Source: Desulforhabdus amnigena
Lineage (GTDB): Bacteria > Desulfobacterota > Syntrophobacteria > Syntrophobacterales > Syntrophobacteraceae
Direction of reading: 5' to 3'
DNA: 64,000 bases
Assembly (NCBI RefSeq): GCF_027925305.1
Contig: NZ_BSDR01000001.1
Location: 3,614,501-3,678,500 of the forward strand
Shown here: positions 1 through 8,075 of the stretch, one piece after another
How the letters are laid out: each line of letters opens with the position of its first letter
Numbering within the stretch: the first letter of the stretch is position 1
Notes under the pieces: generated by a model
Told to the model about the DNA's origin: nothing
Databases searched by the model: none
The model's input: the letters and a program-made list of their open reading frames with translations, nothing else
Position numbers and translations under genes: made by a program

Positions 1-95
1 TTGTAGATGATATTGTAACCGATGGCCACCAGCGCATAGATGACCCCGATGGTGAGCCCGCTCACCGTGTATTGTAATAAATCCGTGCCCAACAT
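1..95 (-). CDS. livH: LivH-type branched-chain amino acid ABC permease, N-terminus only
   Basis: The minus strand encodes about 31 residues before the left edge cuts the gene. They read MLGTDLLQYTVSGLTIGVIY, then ALVAIGYNIIY. This matches the first hydrophobic segment of LivH permeases, which start with a short amphipathic stretch and a GLxxGxIYALxAxGYxxxY motif. The position downstream of livK on the same strand supports it. An in-frame GTG at 107 is an alternative start, with an AAGGAG about 12 bases upstream of it. The ATG at 95 has only a weak ribosome site. The family is fairly sure; substrate specificity cannot be judged. Confidence 0.75.
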   Translation of the reverse strand, partial: MLGTDLLQYTVSGLTIGVIYALVAIGYNIIY

Positions 96-317
96 GAACC
101 CATCCACTGTTACCGCAGTCTCCTTGGTTTTTCCAGGTCTCTATGGATCCGCCCCCCCCCCCGCAAAGGCGCAAATCTAAATTCCACAAGGATCGGCTGT
201 CTCCCGCCTTCACTGTATGCCGAACCTCTGTCTCTTACCAGTCATTGGGAAGTTCAGTCCAGAGGAATTTGAAGGAAATATGCTTTTTCATTCAAGGGAT
301 AAAAAGGGGGGCCTGTC

Positions 318-364
318 GATCCCTGCCCGATCCCCCTTTGGCAAAGGGGGATCGGGCAGGGATC
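318..364. repeat. Perfect long hairpin between livK and livH
   Basis: A 47-base perfect inverted repeat, with arms of about 22 bases beginning GATCCCTGCCCGATCC and a one- to three-base loop, lies in the 328-bp gap between livK and livH. On the minus strand it is followed after about 12 bases by a run of five T. It may work as a terminator or mRNA stabiliser that sets livK above livH expression, or be a dispersed repeat unit. The rest of 96-423 shows no gene. Confidence 0.7.
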
Positions 365-423
365 TGCCGGAAAAGTCTGCTGAACTTCAAGGCAATGTGC
401 AAGGGCAGTGAGACGCCCGATTC

Positions 424-1605
424 TTACCAGGGAGCCAGGGCCCAGTTTCCGTCTTTTACGATGACCATTTCCAGGTCTTCCTTGCTCAAGCCGTTGTGGT
501 CCTGAGGCGAGAAGTTGAAAATTCCGTGCATTCCGATAAAATTTTTAGTGTTTTCAATGTGATCTCGGATCTTGGCCGGGTCGGGGCCCACGGCCTGCAG
601 TGCGGCGAGAGCAAGCTGAGTGGCGTCCCAGGCGTGCCCGCCGAAAGAAGAAATGGGTTCTTTGTACTTTTCTTCATAGGCCTTGGTGTATTCCATGATG
701 ACCTTCTTCTGGGGTTGATCGTCCGCCAGCAGGGGGCCGACGTTGACGCGGGCGAGAGGCAACAGGACCCCCTCAGCGGCCTTGCCGGCCAGTTCCAGGT
801 TTTTCAGACTGCCGAAGCCGTGGCTCTGGTAGAGGGGGATGGCATCCATGCCGAGATCACGCCAGTTCTTGATGGCCAGGATCTGCGTGGGGCCGACGGA
901 CCAGTTGACGATGGCCTGGGGCTGTGTGCCGCGGATTTTCGTGAGCTGGGGAGTCAGGTCCGTATCCTGAGGGCCGAAGCGCTCGTCTGCCACGATGGTG
1001 ATGCCGTATTCGGGTGCGAGTCCCAGCAGTTCTTCCCGCCCGCTCGCTCCGTAGCCGGTGGAATCGGTCATGATGGCGACTTTTTGAATGCCTTTGGCCT
1101 TCATGTAATCATAGAGTTTTCCAACCACGTGTTTGTCGGAACCGGCAACTTTGAAGATCCATTTGCGGCTTTCGATGGGAGTGACAATTTTATAGCTCGT
1201 GGCGCAGGAAATGAGGGGAATCTGGGCCTCTTCCGCAACGCTCAGGACGGCGAGGCTCTCACCGCTTCGGGTAGGTCCAATGATAACAGGTACTTGATCC
1301 CGCTTGATGAGCTTTTTTACCGCGAGATTGCATTTGGTGGCGTCGCTCTCGTCGTCATACACGATGAGTTCGATGGGATGCCCGTTGATGCCGCCCTTCT
1401 TGTTCACTTCTTCCACGATCATTTCCGCGGTCTTCTTCTCGGGTTCTCCCAGGAAGGACGCCACACCCGTGATGGAAAAGACTGCCCCGATCTTGTAGGG
1501 CTCCGCACCTGCCCATACGCTGGAACTGCAAGCCACGTTCAAAACAGCTCCCAACAGGAATGAAAAGGAAAGCGTTACCCCAATCCATTGCTTCAAGCGT
1601 CTCAT
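424..1605 (-). CDS. livK: Branched-chain amino acid ABC transporter substrate-binding protein (LivK-like)
   Basis: Periplasmic type-1 solute-binding protein that delivers a branched-chain amino acid or related amide to a LivHMGF transporter. From the ATG at 1605 it is 393 residues: a signal peptide (charged MRRLK, hydrophobic core, likely cleavage after VWA near residue 33), then YKIGAVFSITGVASFLG, the usual first strand-loop of the family, and VIIGPTRSGE in the hinge region. The longer frame to 1635 is less likely, because CCGAGAGGAG sits just before 1605. The next gene on the strand is a LivH permease. The leader has an attenuator-like structure (1653-1881), so expression probably responds to amino-acid or tRNA charging. 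The true ligand could be an aromatic or amide compound. Confidence 0.88.
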   Translation of the reverse strand: MRRLKQWIGVTLSFSFLLGAVLNVACSSSVWAGAEPYKIGAVFSITGVASFLGEPEKKTAEMIVEEVNKKGGINGHPIELIVYDDESDATKCNLAVKKLIKRDQVPVIIGPTRSGESLAVLSVAEEAQIPLISCATSYKIVTPIESRKWIFKVAGSDKHVVGKLYDYMKAKGIQKVAIMTDSTGYGASGREELLGLAPEYGITIVADERFGPQDTDLTPQLTKIRGTQPQAIVNWSVGPTQILAIKNWRDLGMDAIPLYQSHGFGSLKNLELAGKAAEGVLLPLARVNVGPLLADDQPQKKVIMEYTKAYEEKYKEPISSFGGHAWDATQLALAALQAVGPDPAKIRDHIENTKNFIGMHGIFNFSPQDHNGLSKEDLEMVIVKDGNWALAPW

Positions 1606-1652
1606 GGTTACTCCTCTCGGTAAGTTAGAATCCACTCTTTTCCCTCAGCCAT

Positions 1653-1683
1653 AAAAAAAAGCCGTGGATGCAAAACCACGGCT
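1653..1683 (-). terminator. Rho-independent terminator 2 in livK leader
   Basis: Stem AGCCGTGG / CCACGGCT (8 perfect pairs, 8-base loop) followed on the minus strand by eight T. It lies upstream of the livK start, so it acts on the leader transcript, not at a gene end. Confidence 0.85.
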
Positions 1684-1692
1684 TCAGACAAT

Positions 1693-1736
1693 AAAAAAAG
1701 CCGCGGGCGAATCCCTTTTTGCGGTCCGCCCACGGC
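1693..1736 (-). terminator. Rho-independent terminator 1 in livK leader
   Basis: Stem GCCGTGGGCG (1736-1727) with CGCCCGCGGC (1709-1700), one G-U pair, followed by seven T on the minus strand. The left arm can instead pair with an upstream segment at 1774-1764, so the terminator can be replaced by an antiterminator. Confidence 0.8.
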
Positions 1737-1743
1737 CTCGATT

Positions 1744-1830
1744 TCAAAGGCATAAGGATGCAGGGGCAGACCGCCTGAGGTAAGCGTAATAGAAGCAATA
1801 AAAGACTCTTTCGAACGTTTTCCGGCCCAT
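1744..1830 (-). CDS. Putative 28-aa leader peptide of the livK attenuator
   Basis: ATG 1830 to TGA 1744 gives a 28-residue peptide with a Phe/Tyr-rich stretch (VFYCFYYAYL, residues 9-18). It ends just before the terminator's left arm. The AAGGA at 1847-1843 lies 12 bases upstream, a little far. The competing reading starts at ATG 1843 and has six Leu codons in a row (CTT TTA TTG CTT CTA TTA), but it has no spaced ribosome site and runs on through both terminators. Both readings come from the same pyrimidine-rich stretch, so one is fortuitous. A Leu leader fits the transporter's substrate better; the Phe/Tyr leader has the better stop position. Confidence 0.35.
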   Translation of the reverse strand: MGRKTFERVFYCFYYAYLRRSAPASLCL

Positions 1831-1887
1831 CGGTTCCGCCCATCCTTTTGTCTCGATTGTTTGTTGATTGAATTGTGAGTGAAATTT

Positions 1888-1917
1888 CTTATAAAAAGAT
1901 CGTTCTCCTTTTGTCAA
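1888..1917 (-). promoter_or_regulatory. Sigma70-type promoter for livK leader
   Basis: On the minus strand TTGACA (1917-1912) and TATAAG (1893-1888) are separated by 18 bases. It is the best -35/-10 pair seen in the window and points to a start near 1881, about 275 bases ahead of livK. Confidence 0.7.
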
Positions 1918-1988
1918 GGGAAAAGGATGCCTTGATTTTTGTTGTAAGGGATTTTCGGTTTGTGATAAAAAATGATCTTATCTCAGGC

Positions 1989-2075
1989 GCCTGGGTGGTG
2001 GAATCGGTAGACACAAGGGACTTAAAATCCCTCGGTCGCAAGGCTGTGCGGGTTCGAGTCCCGCCCCAGGCACCA
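1989..2075 (+). tRNA. tRNA-Leu (anticodon UAA), CCA encoded
   Basis: Acceptor arm GCCTGGG (1989-1995) pairs with CCCAGGC (2065-2071), followed by A and encoded CCA (2073-2075). The anticodon stem AGGGA/TCCCT encloses CTTAAAA, giving anticodon TAA. A long variable arm (CGGTCGCAAGGCTGTG) and the T arm GCGGGTTCGAGTCCCGC are present, as expected for a class II tRNA-Leu. The accessory, insertion-sequence-rich region starts directly downstream, so the gene may mark an integration boundary. Confidence 0.95.
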
Positions 2076-2247
2076 TTCTACGGGGATTGCTCTTTATCGG
2101 TATCGGCAAAAATGCCTTTTTGTACCACCCCTGTACCACCTTTTTGGATTTATACCCCCGGCAGAGCAGGGTAGGTGTTGCTCACTGTAACGCTGTCGCG
2201 CATCCCTTTCTAAGTACCGAAGATTGTAAATACGCGGCCATTTCTTT

Positions 2248-2318
2248 GTAGGAACGGCTTCCAGCCGTGACAGGAACCGGCAACCGCACACCTTGTCGCG
2301 GCAGGATGCCGCTCCTAC
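2248..2318. repeat. Dispersed inverted repeat (GTAGGAGCGGC type)
   Basis: Arms GTAGGAACGGCTTCCAGCCG.. (2248-2271) and the complement of GTAGGAGCGGCATCCTGCCG.. (2318-2295) match at about 20 of 24 positions; each arm is itself nearly palindromic. It resembles REP/BIME-like intergenic repeats common in Desulfobacterota and Geobacter genomes. No gene is seen between the tRNA and the insertion sequence at 2340. Confidence 0.7.
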
Positions 2319-2339
2319 GAAAACGTAGGGGTAAACGGC

Positions 2340-3595
2340 CAGGGCAATCGCATGACTTTCGTTGTGAAATCAAATTAATAGCTGCATTCTCCGCTTCGTT
2401 GTTGTATAGAGATAGTCCTTGACATTAATCAGAAAAGATTTGAGAGGAACGATGAGAGCAGGGACTATCATGGAACATTTCTCCGAGCTGGAAGACCCAA
2501 GGAAACACACTAAAAAGATTCGCCACAAGCTGATCGACATCCTCGTTATCGCCATCTGCGGTACTATCTGCGGGGCCGACGACTGGATGGGGATCTCTGA
2601 TTTTGGAAAAGCCAAGTTCAAATGGCTGCGCACTTTCCTTGATCTCCCCAATGGGATTCCCTCTCATGATACTTTTGGCCGGGTGTTTTCCCTGATCCGC
2701 CCCGAGAAATTCCAAGAATGTTTCGTAAGCTGGATCCAATCGGTTGTCCAGATCTGTGAGGGAGAGATTGTACCCATTGACGGAAAGACGCTGCGCCGCT
2801 CCCACGACTCCAAGTCCAACACTGCGGCCATCCACATGGTCAGTGCCTGGGCCAATAGGAACCGACTGGTGTTGGGGCAGGTAAAAACGGAGAAGAAATC
2901 CAATGAGATCACTGCCATCCCGGAGCTTCTCAAGGTCCTCGATGTCCATGGGTGCATCGTGACCATCGATGCCATGGGTTGCCAGAAGAAGATCGCCGGA
3001 CAGATCGTCGAGCAGGGAGGCGATTACGTGCTGGGGCTGAAAGGAAACCAGGGCACTCTGCTCGATGCGGTGGAAAAGACCTTCTCCGAGGCCAAGCAAG
3101 AGGACCTGGATGGCCCGGACTTTGATTTCCTCCAGACGGAGGAGAGCGGTCACGGTCGCCATGAGGTTCGCTCCTATTTCACAACTTCCCTTCTGAATCA
3201 GCTCCCCAATCCTGAGGAATGGAAAGGGCTTCAAACCATTGGAGCCGTCCTCTCCGAGGTGACCCGAAATGAGAAAACCACAATCGAGTGCAGATACTAC
3301 ATCGCGAGCATCGAAAACAACGCCAAGCTCTTTGCCAATGCCGTGCGCTCTCACTGGGGAATCGAGAACTCCTGCCACTGGGTTCTCGACGTAGCGTTTC
3401 GAGAAGACGAGTCGAGGGTCAGGAAAGATCATGCTCCAGAAAACCTTGCCCTCTTGCGCCATATTGCTTTGAATCTCCTCCGTGAAGAAAAGACAGCTAA
3501 AGTCGGGGTGAAAAACAAACGCCTCAAAGCGGGCTGGGATAACCGCTATCTGGCTAAGGTCTTGCTCGGAAAATAAAAGTCATGCGATTGCCCTG
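2340..3595 (+). mobile_element. ISAs1-family insertion sequence, copy 1 (complete, with target duplication)
   Basis: 1256 bp bounded by terminal inverted repeats CAGGGCAATCGCATGACTTT and flanked by a 10-bp direct repeat GGTAAACGGC (2330-2339 and 3596-3605). It carries one transposase. Copy 2 at 8076-9331 is the same length, in opposite orientation, with apparently a single synonymous change (C at 2724, T in copy 2), so the two copies separated recently. Confidence 0.95.
2452..3576 (+). CDS. ISAs1-family DDE transposase, copy 1
   Basis: 374-residue transposase related to the H-repeat (YhhI/YdcC) family. Visible are the N-terminal DDE_Tnp_1-associated domain ([20 protein letters not shown]), first catalytic Asp in [11 protein letters not shown], second Asp in [13 protein letters not shown], the LKGNQG motif and a C-terminal [14 protein letters not shown] helix with the catalytic Glu. 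The ATG at 2452 follows GAGAGGAACG; a longer TTG start at 2419 is possible. The gene appears intact, so the element may still be active. The protein is identical to that of copy 2. Confidence 0.92.
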   Translation: MRAGTIMEHFSELEDPRKHTKKIRHKLIDILVIAICGTICGADDWMGISDFGKAKFKWLRTFLDLPNGIPSHDTFGRVFSLIRPEKFQECFVSWIQSVVQICEGEIVPIDGKTLRRSHDSKSNTAAIHMVSAWANRNRLVLGQVKTEKKSNEITAIPELLKVLDVHGCIVTIDAMGCQKKIAGQIVEQGGDYVLGLKGNQGTLLDAVEKTFSEAKQEDLDGPDFDFLQTEESGHGRHEVRSYFTTSLLNQLPNPEEWKGLQTIGAVLSEVTRNEKTTIECRYYIASIENNAKLFANAVRSHWGIENSCHWVLDVAFREDESRVRKDHAPENLALLRHIALNLLREEKTAKVGVKNKRLKAGWDNRYLAKVLLGK

Positions 3596-3604
3596 GGTAA
3601 ACGG

Positions 3605-3654
3605 CTGCGTAATTACGAAGACCAGTACTAAGTACTCCAGCGCGATAATTACGC
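3605..3654. repeat. Hairpin next to ISAs1 insertion point
   Basis: TGCGTAATTA (3605-3614) and TAATTACGCA (3645-3654) form perfect arms around a smaller palindrome AGTACTAAGTACT. The ISAs1 target duplication ends exactly at the foot of this hairpin. Confidence 0.6.
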
Positions 3655-3735
3655 AACCAGATTTGTTCAACCCTAAGAGGCTCCAGGCATGTTAAAATTA
3701 AATAAAAAGGCAACAAACAGGAGAGGAGTACAACC

Positions 3736-4872
3736 ATGCCTGGACCTCAACACAAATACTGCATCTACATTCCTCCAGAGAAACGGAAAGTATTGAAACA
3801 TCTGAGCGTGAGCTACACAAAACCCTATGCGGAGGTTGTAAGGGCTCGTATCCTCCTCCTATCGCATGAGCATCCGGAATGGAGCATCCGGCAGATCGCT
3901 GATGAAGTCGGATGCAGGCCATCCACCGTTAAGAAGTTCCGCAACAGATGGGTCAATGAAGGTAGCCTCAAAAACCACCCCCGACCCGGAGCCCCAAGAA
4001 AGCATCCTTCTGCCGTGAGGGCTCAGATCACCTTGTTGGCCTGCTCGAAACCGTGTGATCATGGCAAGCCATGGCAACGCTGGTCTGGAGAGAAGCTTTG
4101 TCAAGTCGCCAAAGAAAAAGGAATCGTCAGCCACATTGCCCCGAGCACTATTCGTCTTTGGCTGAAACAGGACAAGATCAAACCCTGGCAATATCATCTA
4201 TGGCAAAAATCTCCTGATCCAAAATTCGTTGAGAAAGCGTCTCCAGTCCTGGATCTCTATGAGAACGCTCCCCAGTTGTTCCAGCAGGGTGAAGCTTCCG
4301 TTTGTATCGATGAGAAGACCTCCATTCAAGCAAGAAGACCTCTTCACGAGACCAAACCCGCCATAGCCGAACACCCCGTTCACGTGGCATCCCGATACAA
4401 ACGGATGGGAGCATTACAGCTGTTTTGTGCTCTTATCGTCGCCAATGGAATCACCTTCGCCCGTACCTTCGCTCGCAAGCGCTTCGCGGAGTTCAAAACC
4501 TTTCTTCTGAGTTTCTTTTCTTCAGCCATTGTCAAGGGATTCAAGGTTATTGATCTCATTCTGGACAATGGCTCTACGCATGCACCCAAACAACTGGGCA
4601 AATGGATTGCTTCTCTCAACCTTTCTTTTAATGTTCGTATCTACTGGCTTCCCACATATGCCAGTTGGCTCGATCAGGTTGAGATCATCTTCAGTAAGGT
4701 TACAAGGGATGTACTCACTCCCAACGACTTCAACGACAAAAAGGAGCTTTCACAAATACTTATGGGCTACTTTGATGAGCTCAACAGACATCCAAAACCC
4801 ATAAAGTGGACCTATACGAAAACAAAGCTCGTGGCCAAGTTTGCTCCAAAATCCGTGCAAATGGCCGCGTAG
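3736..4872 (+). CDS. IS630-family transposase
   Basis: 378 residues. The N-terminal half has a helix-turn-helix (WSIRQIADEVGCRPSTVKKF, about residues 54-73) typical of IS630/Tc1-mariner-like transposases. The C-terminal DDE domain shows Asp in VCIDEKTSIQ, Asp in LILDNGSTHAPKQ and Glu in ASWLDQVEIIFSKVTRD. GAGAGGAG precedes the ATG. The gene has no stop or frameshift. The element's ends are not certain; the left end should lie between 3655 and 3735 and the right end close to 4872, where an IS200 element begins. Confidence 0.9.
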   Translation: MPGPQHKYCIYIPPEKRKVLKHLSVSYTKPYAEVVRARILLLSHEHPEWSIRQIADEVGCRPSTVKKFRNRWVNEGSLKNHPRPGAPRKHPSAVRAQITLLACSKPCDHGKPWQRWSGEKLCQVAKEKGIVSHIAPSTIRLWLKQDKIKPWQYHLWQKSPDPKFVEKASPVLDLYENAPQLFQQGEASVCIDEKTSIQARRPLHETKPAIAEHPVHVASRYKRMGALQLFCALIVANGITFARTFARKRFAEFKTFLLSFFSSAIVKGFKVIDLILDNGSTHAPKQLGKWIASLNLSFNVRIYWLPTYASWLDQVEIIFSKVTRDVLTPNDFNDKKELSQILMGYFDELNRHPKPIKWTYTKTKLVAKFAPKSVQMAA

Positions 4873-5500
4873 TCAAATACCTCCGGCAAAGCCGGAGGCT
4901 TGAAAATATGGACCGCTCAAAGCGGTTGTAAACCATTGGCCACCTAAAGGTAGCGGCTACTTGAACATATGCAGTTGATCGAGTCTGCGATCCTCGGTTT
5001 CCTGCTTTTTGATATATTCGCGGATCATCTTCTCATCTTTACCCACCGTGGACACGAAGTATCCGCGCGCCCAGAAATTGTGGCCAGTGAAATTCTTCCT
5101 CTGACCAAGGAAGCTCCTTGCAATGTGGATGGCACTTTTGCCCTTGATGAAACCCACCACTTGGGCAACGCTGTACTTGGGTGGAATGCTGATGAGCATG
5201 TGGACATGGTCCACCAGCAGATGACCTTCCACTATCTTGCTCTCACGCTGCATCGCAAGCTCTCTGAATATCTGCCCCAAATGCTTTCGGAGCTCTTCAT
5301 AGAGGGTCTTCCTTCGGTATTTGGGAATCCATACCACATGGTACTTGCAGTCCCACGCCGTGTGGCTTAGGCTTTGGTATTCGTCCATACGAAAGCTTTC
5401 CTTTCTGTAAACTTTGAGCGGTTCACAGGAGGGAAGCTTTCGTATACTCCCGGAAATGTCAAACTCTGGGAGTCGCCCGGCAGAGCCGGGGGTTTACCCA
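4871..5500 (-). mobile_element. IS200/IS605-family element (tnpA only)
   Basis: A Y1 transposase gene flanked by small hairpins: CCTCCGGC-AAA-GCCGGAGG at 4880-4898 on the 3' side and CCCGGC-AGA-GCCGGG at 5476-5490 on the 5' side. Such subterminal hairpins are the strand-specific ends recognised by IS200 transposases. Element limits are approximate. There is no tnpB. Confidence 0.75.
4957..5388 (-). CDS. tnpA: IS200/IS605-family Y1 (HUH) transposase TnpA
   Basis: 143 residues, the normal size. The HUH metal site is seen in LLVDHVHMLISIPPKYS (around residue 60), and the catalytic Tyr in KMIREYIKKQE near residue 122. The N-terminal WDCKYHVVWIPKYRRK is typical of the family. The protein cuts and joins single-stranded DNA as a dimer at the flanking hairpins. 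The gene appears complete. Confidence 0.93.
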   Translation of the reverse strand: MDEYQSLSHTAWDCKYHVVWIPKYRRKTLYEELRKHLGQIFRELAMQRESKIVEGHLLVDHVHMLISIPPKYSVAQVVGFIKGKSAIHIARSFLGQRKNFTGHNFWARGYFVSTVGKDEKMIREYIKKQETEDRRLDQLHMFK

Positions 5501-6021
5501 AAATTAATTAGCGCGTTGGGGTACTTAGAGCTCTTTAGCATTGGAAACCTGGATTCGGATTTCTGAGGGCAAGGGATATTCTTGCCTGAATCTGAGGCAA
5601 ATCGGAATCAGATTCATGAAATTGGCCGCTGATGACCCATTTTTCAGCCGCATGCGCCGAACGACCATGGACATGGCCAGCGTTGCGAAATGGCGCTGGA
5701 TGGGAAAATCAGTGAATACTACTTAGTTTGGACTATTTTTTGTCTAGACTTTGGGGGGAACCATACCCCCCCATAAGTTCACGCCCATGCCGGGCGTACA
5801 CCAGGGAACTGCAGGCGACGGCGGACCACGCCCGTGATGCAAGTTTCACAGCCCCTGGCCGCCGCGCCTGAGCGCTCGCGATGGTTTTTGATGGAGTTTG
5901 AGGGGCTTCGCTCCGCTCGGTCGTCTAGCACGGAAAATTGCTTGCGCAATTTCCGCACCCAGCCGACGGTGGCTCATCTCGCTGCCCCGCTATGCGTACA
6001 AAATCGACAATCGAGGAACAA
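5501..6021. other. No recognisable gene; insertion-sequence debris
   Basis: About 520 bp between the IS200 element and a methyltransferase remnant. It holds only short unsupported ORFs. The GC-rich stretch 5780-5990 has several short inverted repeats, but nothing matched a known RNA or recombination site. Confidence 0.5.
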
Positions 6022-6195
6022 ATGGAACAGCAAAAATGTAAGATTTGCGGCAGCCAATCACTGGTGGTATTTGCACACACTGCAAAATGCAGTAACTGCG
6101 GTATCCTGTTGTATTACCCATACCCAGATGATGATAGTCAGTTGTTATCCTCTGGTGAAGGAAAAAGCTGGCCACGAGAGCGGGTATTATCTTAG
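6022..6195 (+). pseudogene. N-terminal zinc-ribbon remnant, methyltransferase-like
   Basis: 57 residues from ATG 6022. Two Cys pairs (KCKICGS and KCSNCGILLYYPYP) look like the N-terminal zinc ribbon of SAM-dependent methyltransferases of the C-methyltransferase/Methyltransf_12 type. The sequence then stops; there is no SAM-binding domain downstream. Near the end another frame gives ESGYYLRASKSAN, so a frameshift may precede the stop. Probably a truncated fragment. Family assignment is tentative. Confidence 0.4.
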
Positions 6196-6298
6196 GGCGT
6201 CCAAATCGGCGAACGCCCATTGACTGGTTTTTGACCCCCGGCACTGGGAAGCAATGCTCCTACCATTCTAAAATGGCCCATGTGTGGGCATTTTGCGC

Positions 6299-7901
6299 CT
6301 AGCCATGCCCTGTTTGACACTGTAGCTGCGGGCCATGGGTTTCCTTGTAAGATATTGGAATATATAGTATTTTTCCGTTATTTTCCCGGTTTTTGGCACT
6401 GGCAATGAGTTCGAGGTGAGTCCCAGCCTGCTCTGTGCTCAAGCTCTCGAGACGGTCAGGATGTGGGAGCACCTCTCGTCTCTGTTTGACCAAAGAGGTG
6501 AAGCGGCCAGTGATCTGCTGCTCTTCGGCAACGCTGATCTTGATCACCTGCTCCGCTTCGGCCCGGGTGGGAGTGCCGCACAGGGCGGGCAGGCGAAGGG
6601 CGATACGATTGGCATCCTTGATCTCTCCCGTGCCGTGAAACTTTCCCAGTCCGAAGAGCGACTCGATTGGATCGGAGGTCACTGGCAGACCGATATGATC
6701 CAGACCAAGCTTGGCAGCGATTTGGAGTTGGTTTTGCAGGTAGGCGACGAACTCACGACGAACAGGGCTTGAGCCGATGGCCTGGATAAATGGCTCGCAC
6801 TGGGCTATCGTGGAGTGACTTAGCCCTCGAGCCTTGAAAATCTTCTGGCACTCGAGCAGTGGTACGGCATCGTCTCGGAATCGCTTGATGAAAGCCCTGC
6901 ATGAGGGCAGCCGGTCCAGACAAGCTCGCAGCTTTGAGAGGGTGGAGCCCTTCCGGGCACCTCCGGCAGGAGAGAGTCTGAGCAGTTGTTCTGCCCATCT
7001 GATAAGGCGGTGCACATTCATAAAGCGCGCTTTGGTCTGCACCTTCGGGGGAGCCAGGCACGCGAGCACCGTCTGCTTGAGCTTGCCCGAGACCCGGCCA
7101 CAGGCAGAAAGGAAGGTTTCGAAGAGCGGATGATCCTGATACCACCACTTGAGCAGATTGGCAATGACATGGGAGATGTCGTCAATGCACGGGCTTGCCA
7201 GTCCTTGCGCACCGAGTAGGTGGATGGCTTTCTGCAAATCGGTGCCTCCGTCTTTGAGGTAAGCAGCCGGGCGTCCCGCTGAGGCGATGAGGCGATCGAG
7301 GAAGGCCGCAATAGACTCACCCGTCCAGGAATCGGCCACTGATACCGCCATGCAATGGAGATCTTGAAGCCCGGGGGCAACTGGACAGAGTTGATGGTGA
7401 TGAGCGTTGAGAGCCAGGACAGTCAGAATCTTACCCGTTCCCAGACCAATGCTCATGTCGATCATCCAGATAAGTCCGTTACAAAACGGTGCCTTCGCCA
7501 CTGGCAGCCCCTGTAGCATCGGGGCGGACCGGATGCGCACCAGAGAGAGCCTGGTCACCCAGTTGATGATGGTCTGTGGACAAGGGACTTTTTTTTAAAC
7601 CCATGGCTCCCATCATTATGCCCAACACCCGGCTCACGGCCCGGAACCCGATGCGAGCCACCACAAACAGCTGCAGGGCCAAGAAGACCAGATCCACCTT
7701 GCTCTGGAGGACAATCACCCGTTCCTGGCTCTCCAGTTGGTGTACACGAGCCCGGCTCTCCTTGAGCTCTTTTTTGAACTTGTCGCGCTCCGCCTTGACT
7801 CGGGCCAGCTCTTTGCTCTGGTAGCGGTTCTTCTCAGCTCTGCACGCGGCTTTCTGTTTCCAGTTATCCCGGCTCCTTTTGTATCTGGTCTCCGGACTCA
7901 T
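6299..7901 (-). CDS. DDE-type transposase of unassigned family, read through a frameshift at an A8 run
   Basis: Two overlapping minus-strand frames make one protein. The first (ATG 7901 to stop 7479) gives a coiled-coil N-terminus rich in Lys/Arg/Glu and ends its sensible part at GAMGLKK. The second frame (to 6299) then continues VPCPQTIINWVTRLSLVRI and holds the catalytic core: MIDMSIGLGTGK, YLKDGGTDLQKA and DPIESLFGLGKF, consistent with D, D and E. The join is a run of eight A (7596-7589), where a +1 (or -2) shift is needed, that is seven or ten A in the mRNA. This could be transcriptional slippage of a live transposase or a one-base insertion that killed it. Confidence 0.6.
7589..7596 (-). 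promoter_or_regulatory. A8 slippage site inside transposase
   Basis: The minus strand reads GGTTTAAAAAAAAGTCCC. With seven A the two transposase frames would be one. Runs of seven to nine A are known sites of transcriptional slippage in bacterial transposons. Confidence 0.45.
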
Positions 7902-8075
7902 AGCGCACCCGCCCACCGAGATGCGCCGCCGCTGCCACTGAGGATGTGTATTTTGATCATTGTACTTACCTCCCGGATTATGGCTGATAAAATCCAGGTT
8001 ATCGTACAACTGTGGACACAACCTGTCCAACACTTATGTGGCCCAAATCCCGAGCACTAAAATCAGCCCTCAGAG

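Larger units (their letters stand above)
1653..1881 (-). promoter_or_regulatory. Transcription attenuator (leader RNA) of livK
   Basis: From a predicted transcription start near 1881, the minus-strand RNA holds four segments in classic order: 1 (1841-1831, GGGCGGAACCG), 2 (1774-1764, GCGGTCTGCCC), 3 (1737-1721) and 4 (1709-1700). Segment 1 can pair with 2 (one bulge), 2 with 3 (11 pairs, one G-U), and 3 with 4 (terminator plus T run). A second terminator follows. Between segments 1 and 2 lie biased codons in two frames: LLLLLLRL from ATG 1843, or VFYCFYYAY from ATG 1830. The arrangement is that of ribosome-mediated amino-acid attenuation. The controlling amino acid is not settled by sequence. 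Confidence 0.6.

Noticed and set aside
496-1563. Plus-strand 355-residue ORF opposite livK
   Set aside because: Shadow of livK, which has signal peptide, ribosome site and family motifs.
1625-1843. 72-residue ORF with six Leu codons as a real protein
   Set aside because: It runs through two terminators and has no spaced ribosome site. Kept only as an alternative leader reading in the attenuator.
2076-2170. Possible integrase remnant next to tRNA-Leu (direct GTACCACC motifs)
   Set aside because: Short translated pieces do not show tyrosine recombinase motifs.
2425-3462. 345-residue ORFs antisense to both ISAs1 transposases (2425-3462 and 8209-9246)
   Set aside because: Conserved only because the transposase copies are identical; no independent features.
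5760-5990. GC-rich inverted-repeat stretch considered as an integron attC site
   Set aside because: No pair of RYYYAAC / GTTRRRY core sites in the right order was found, and there is no integrase.
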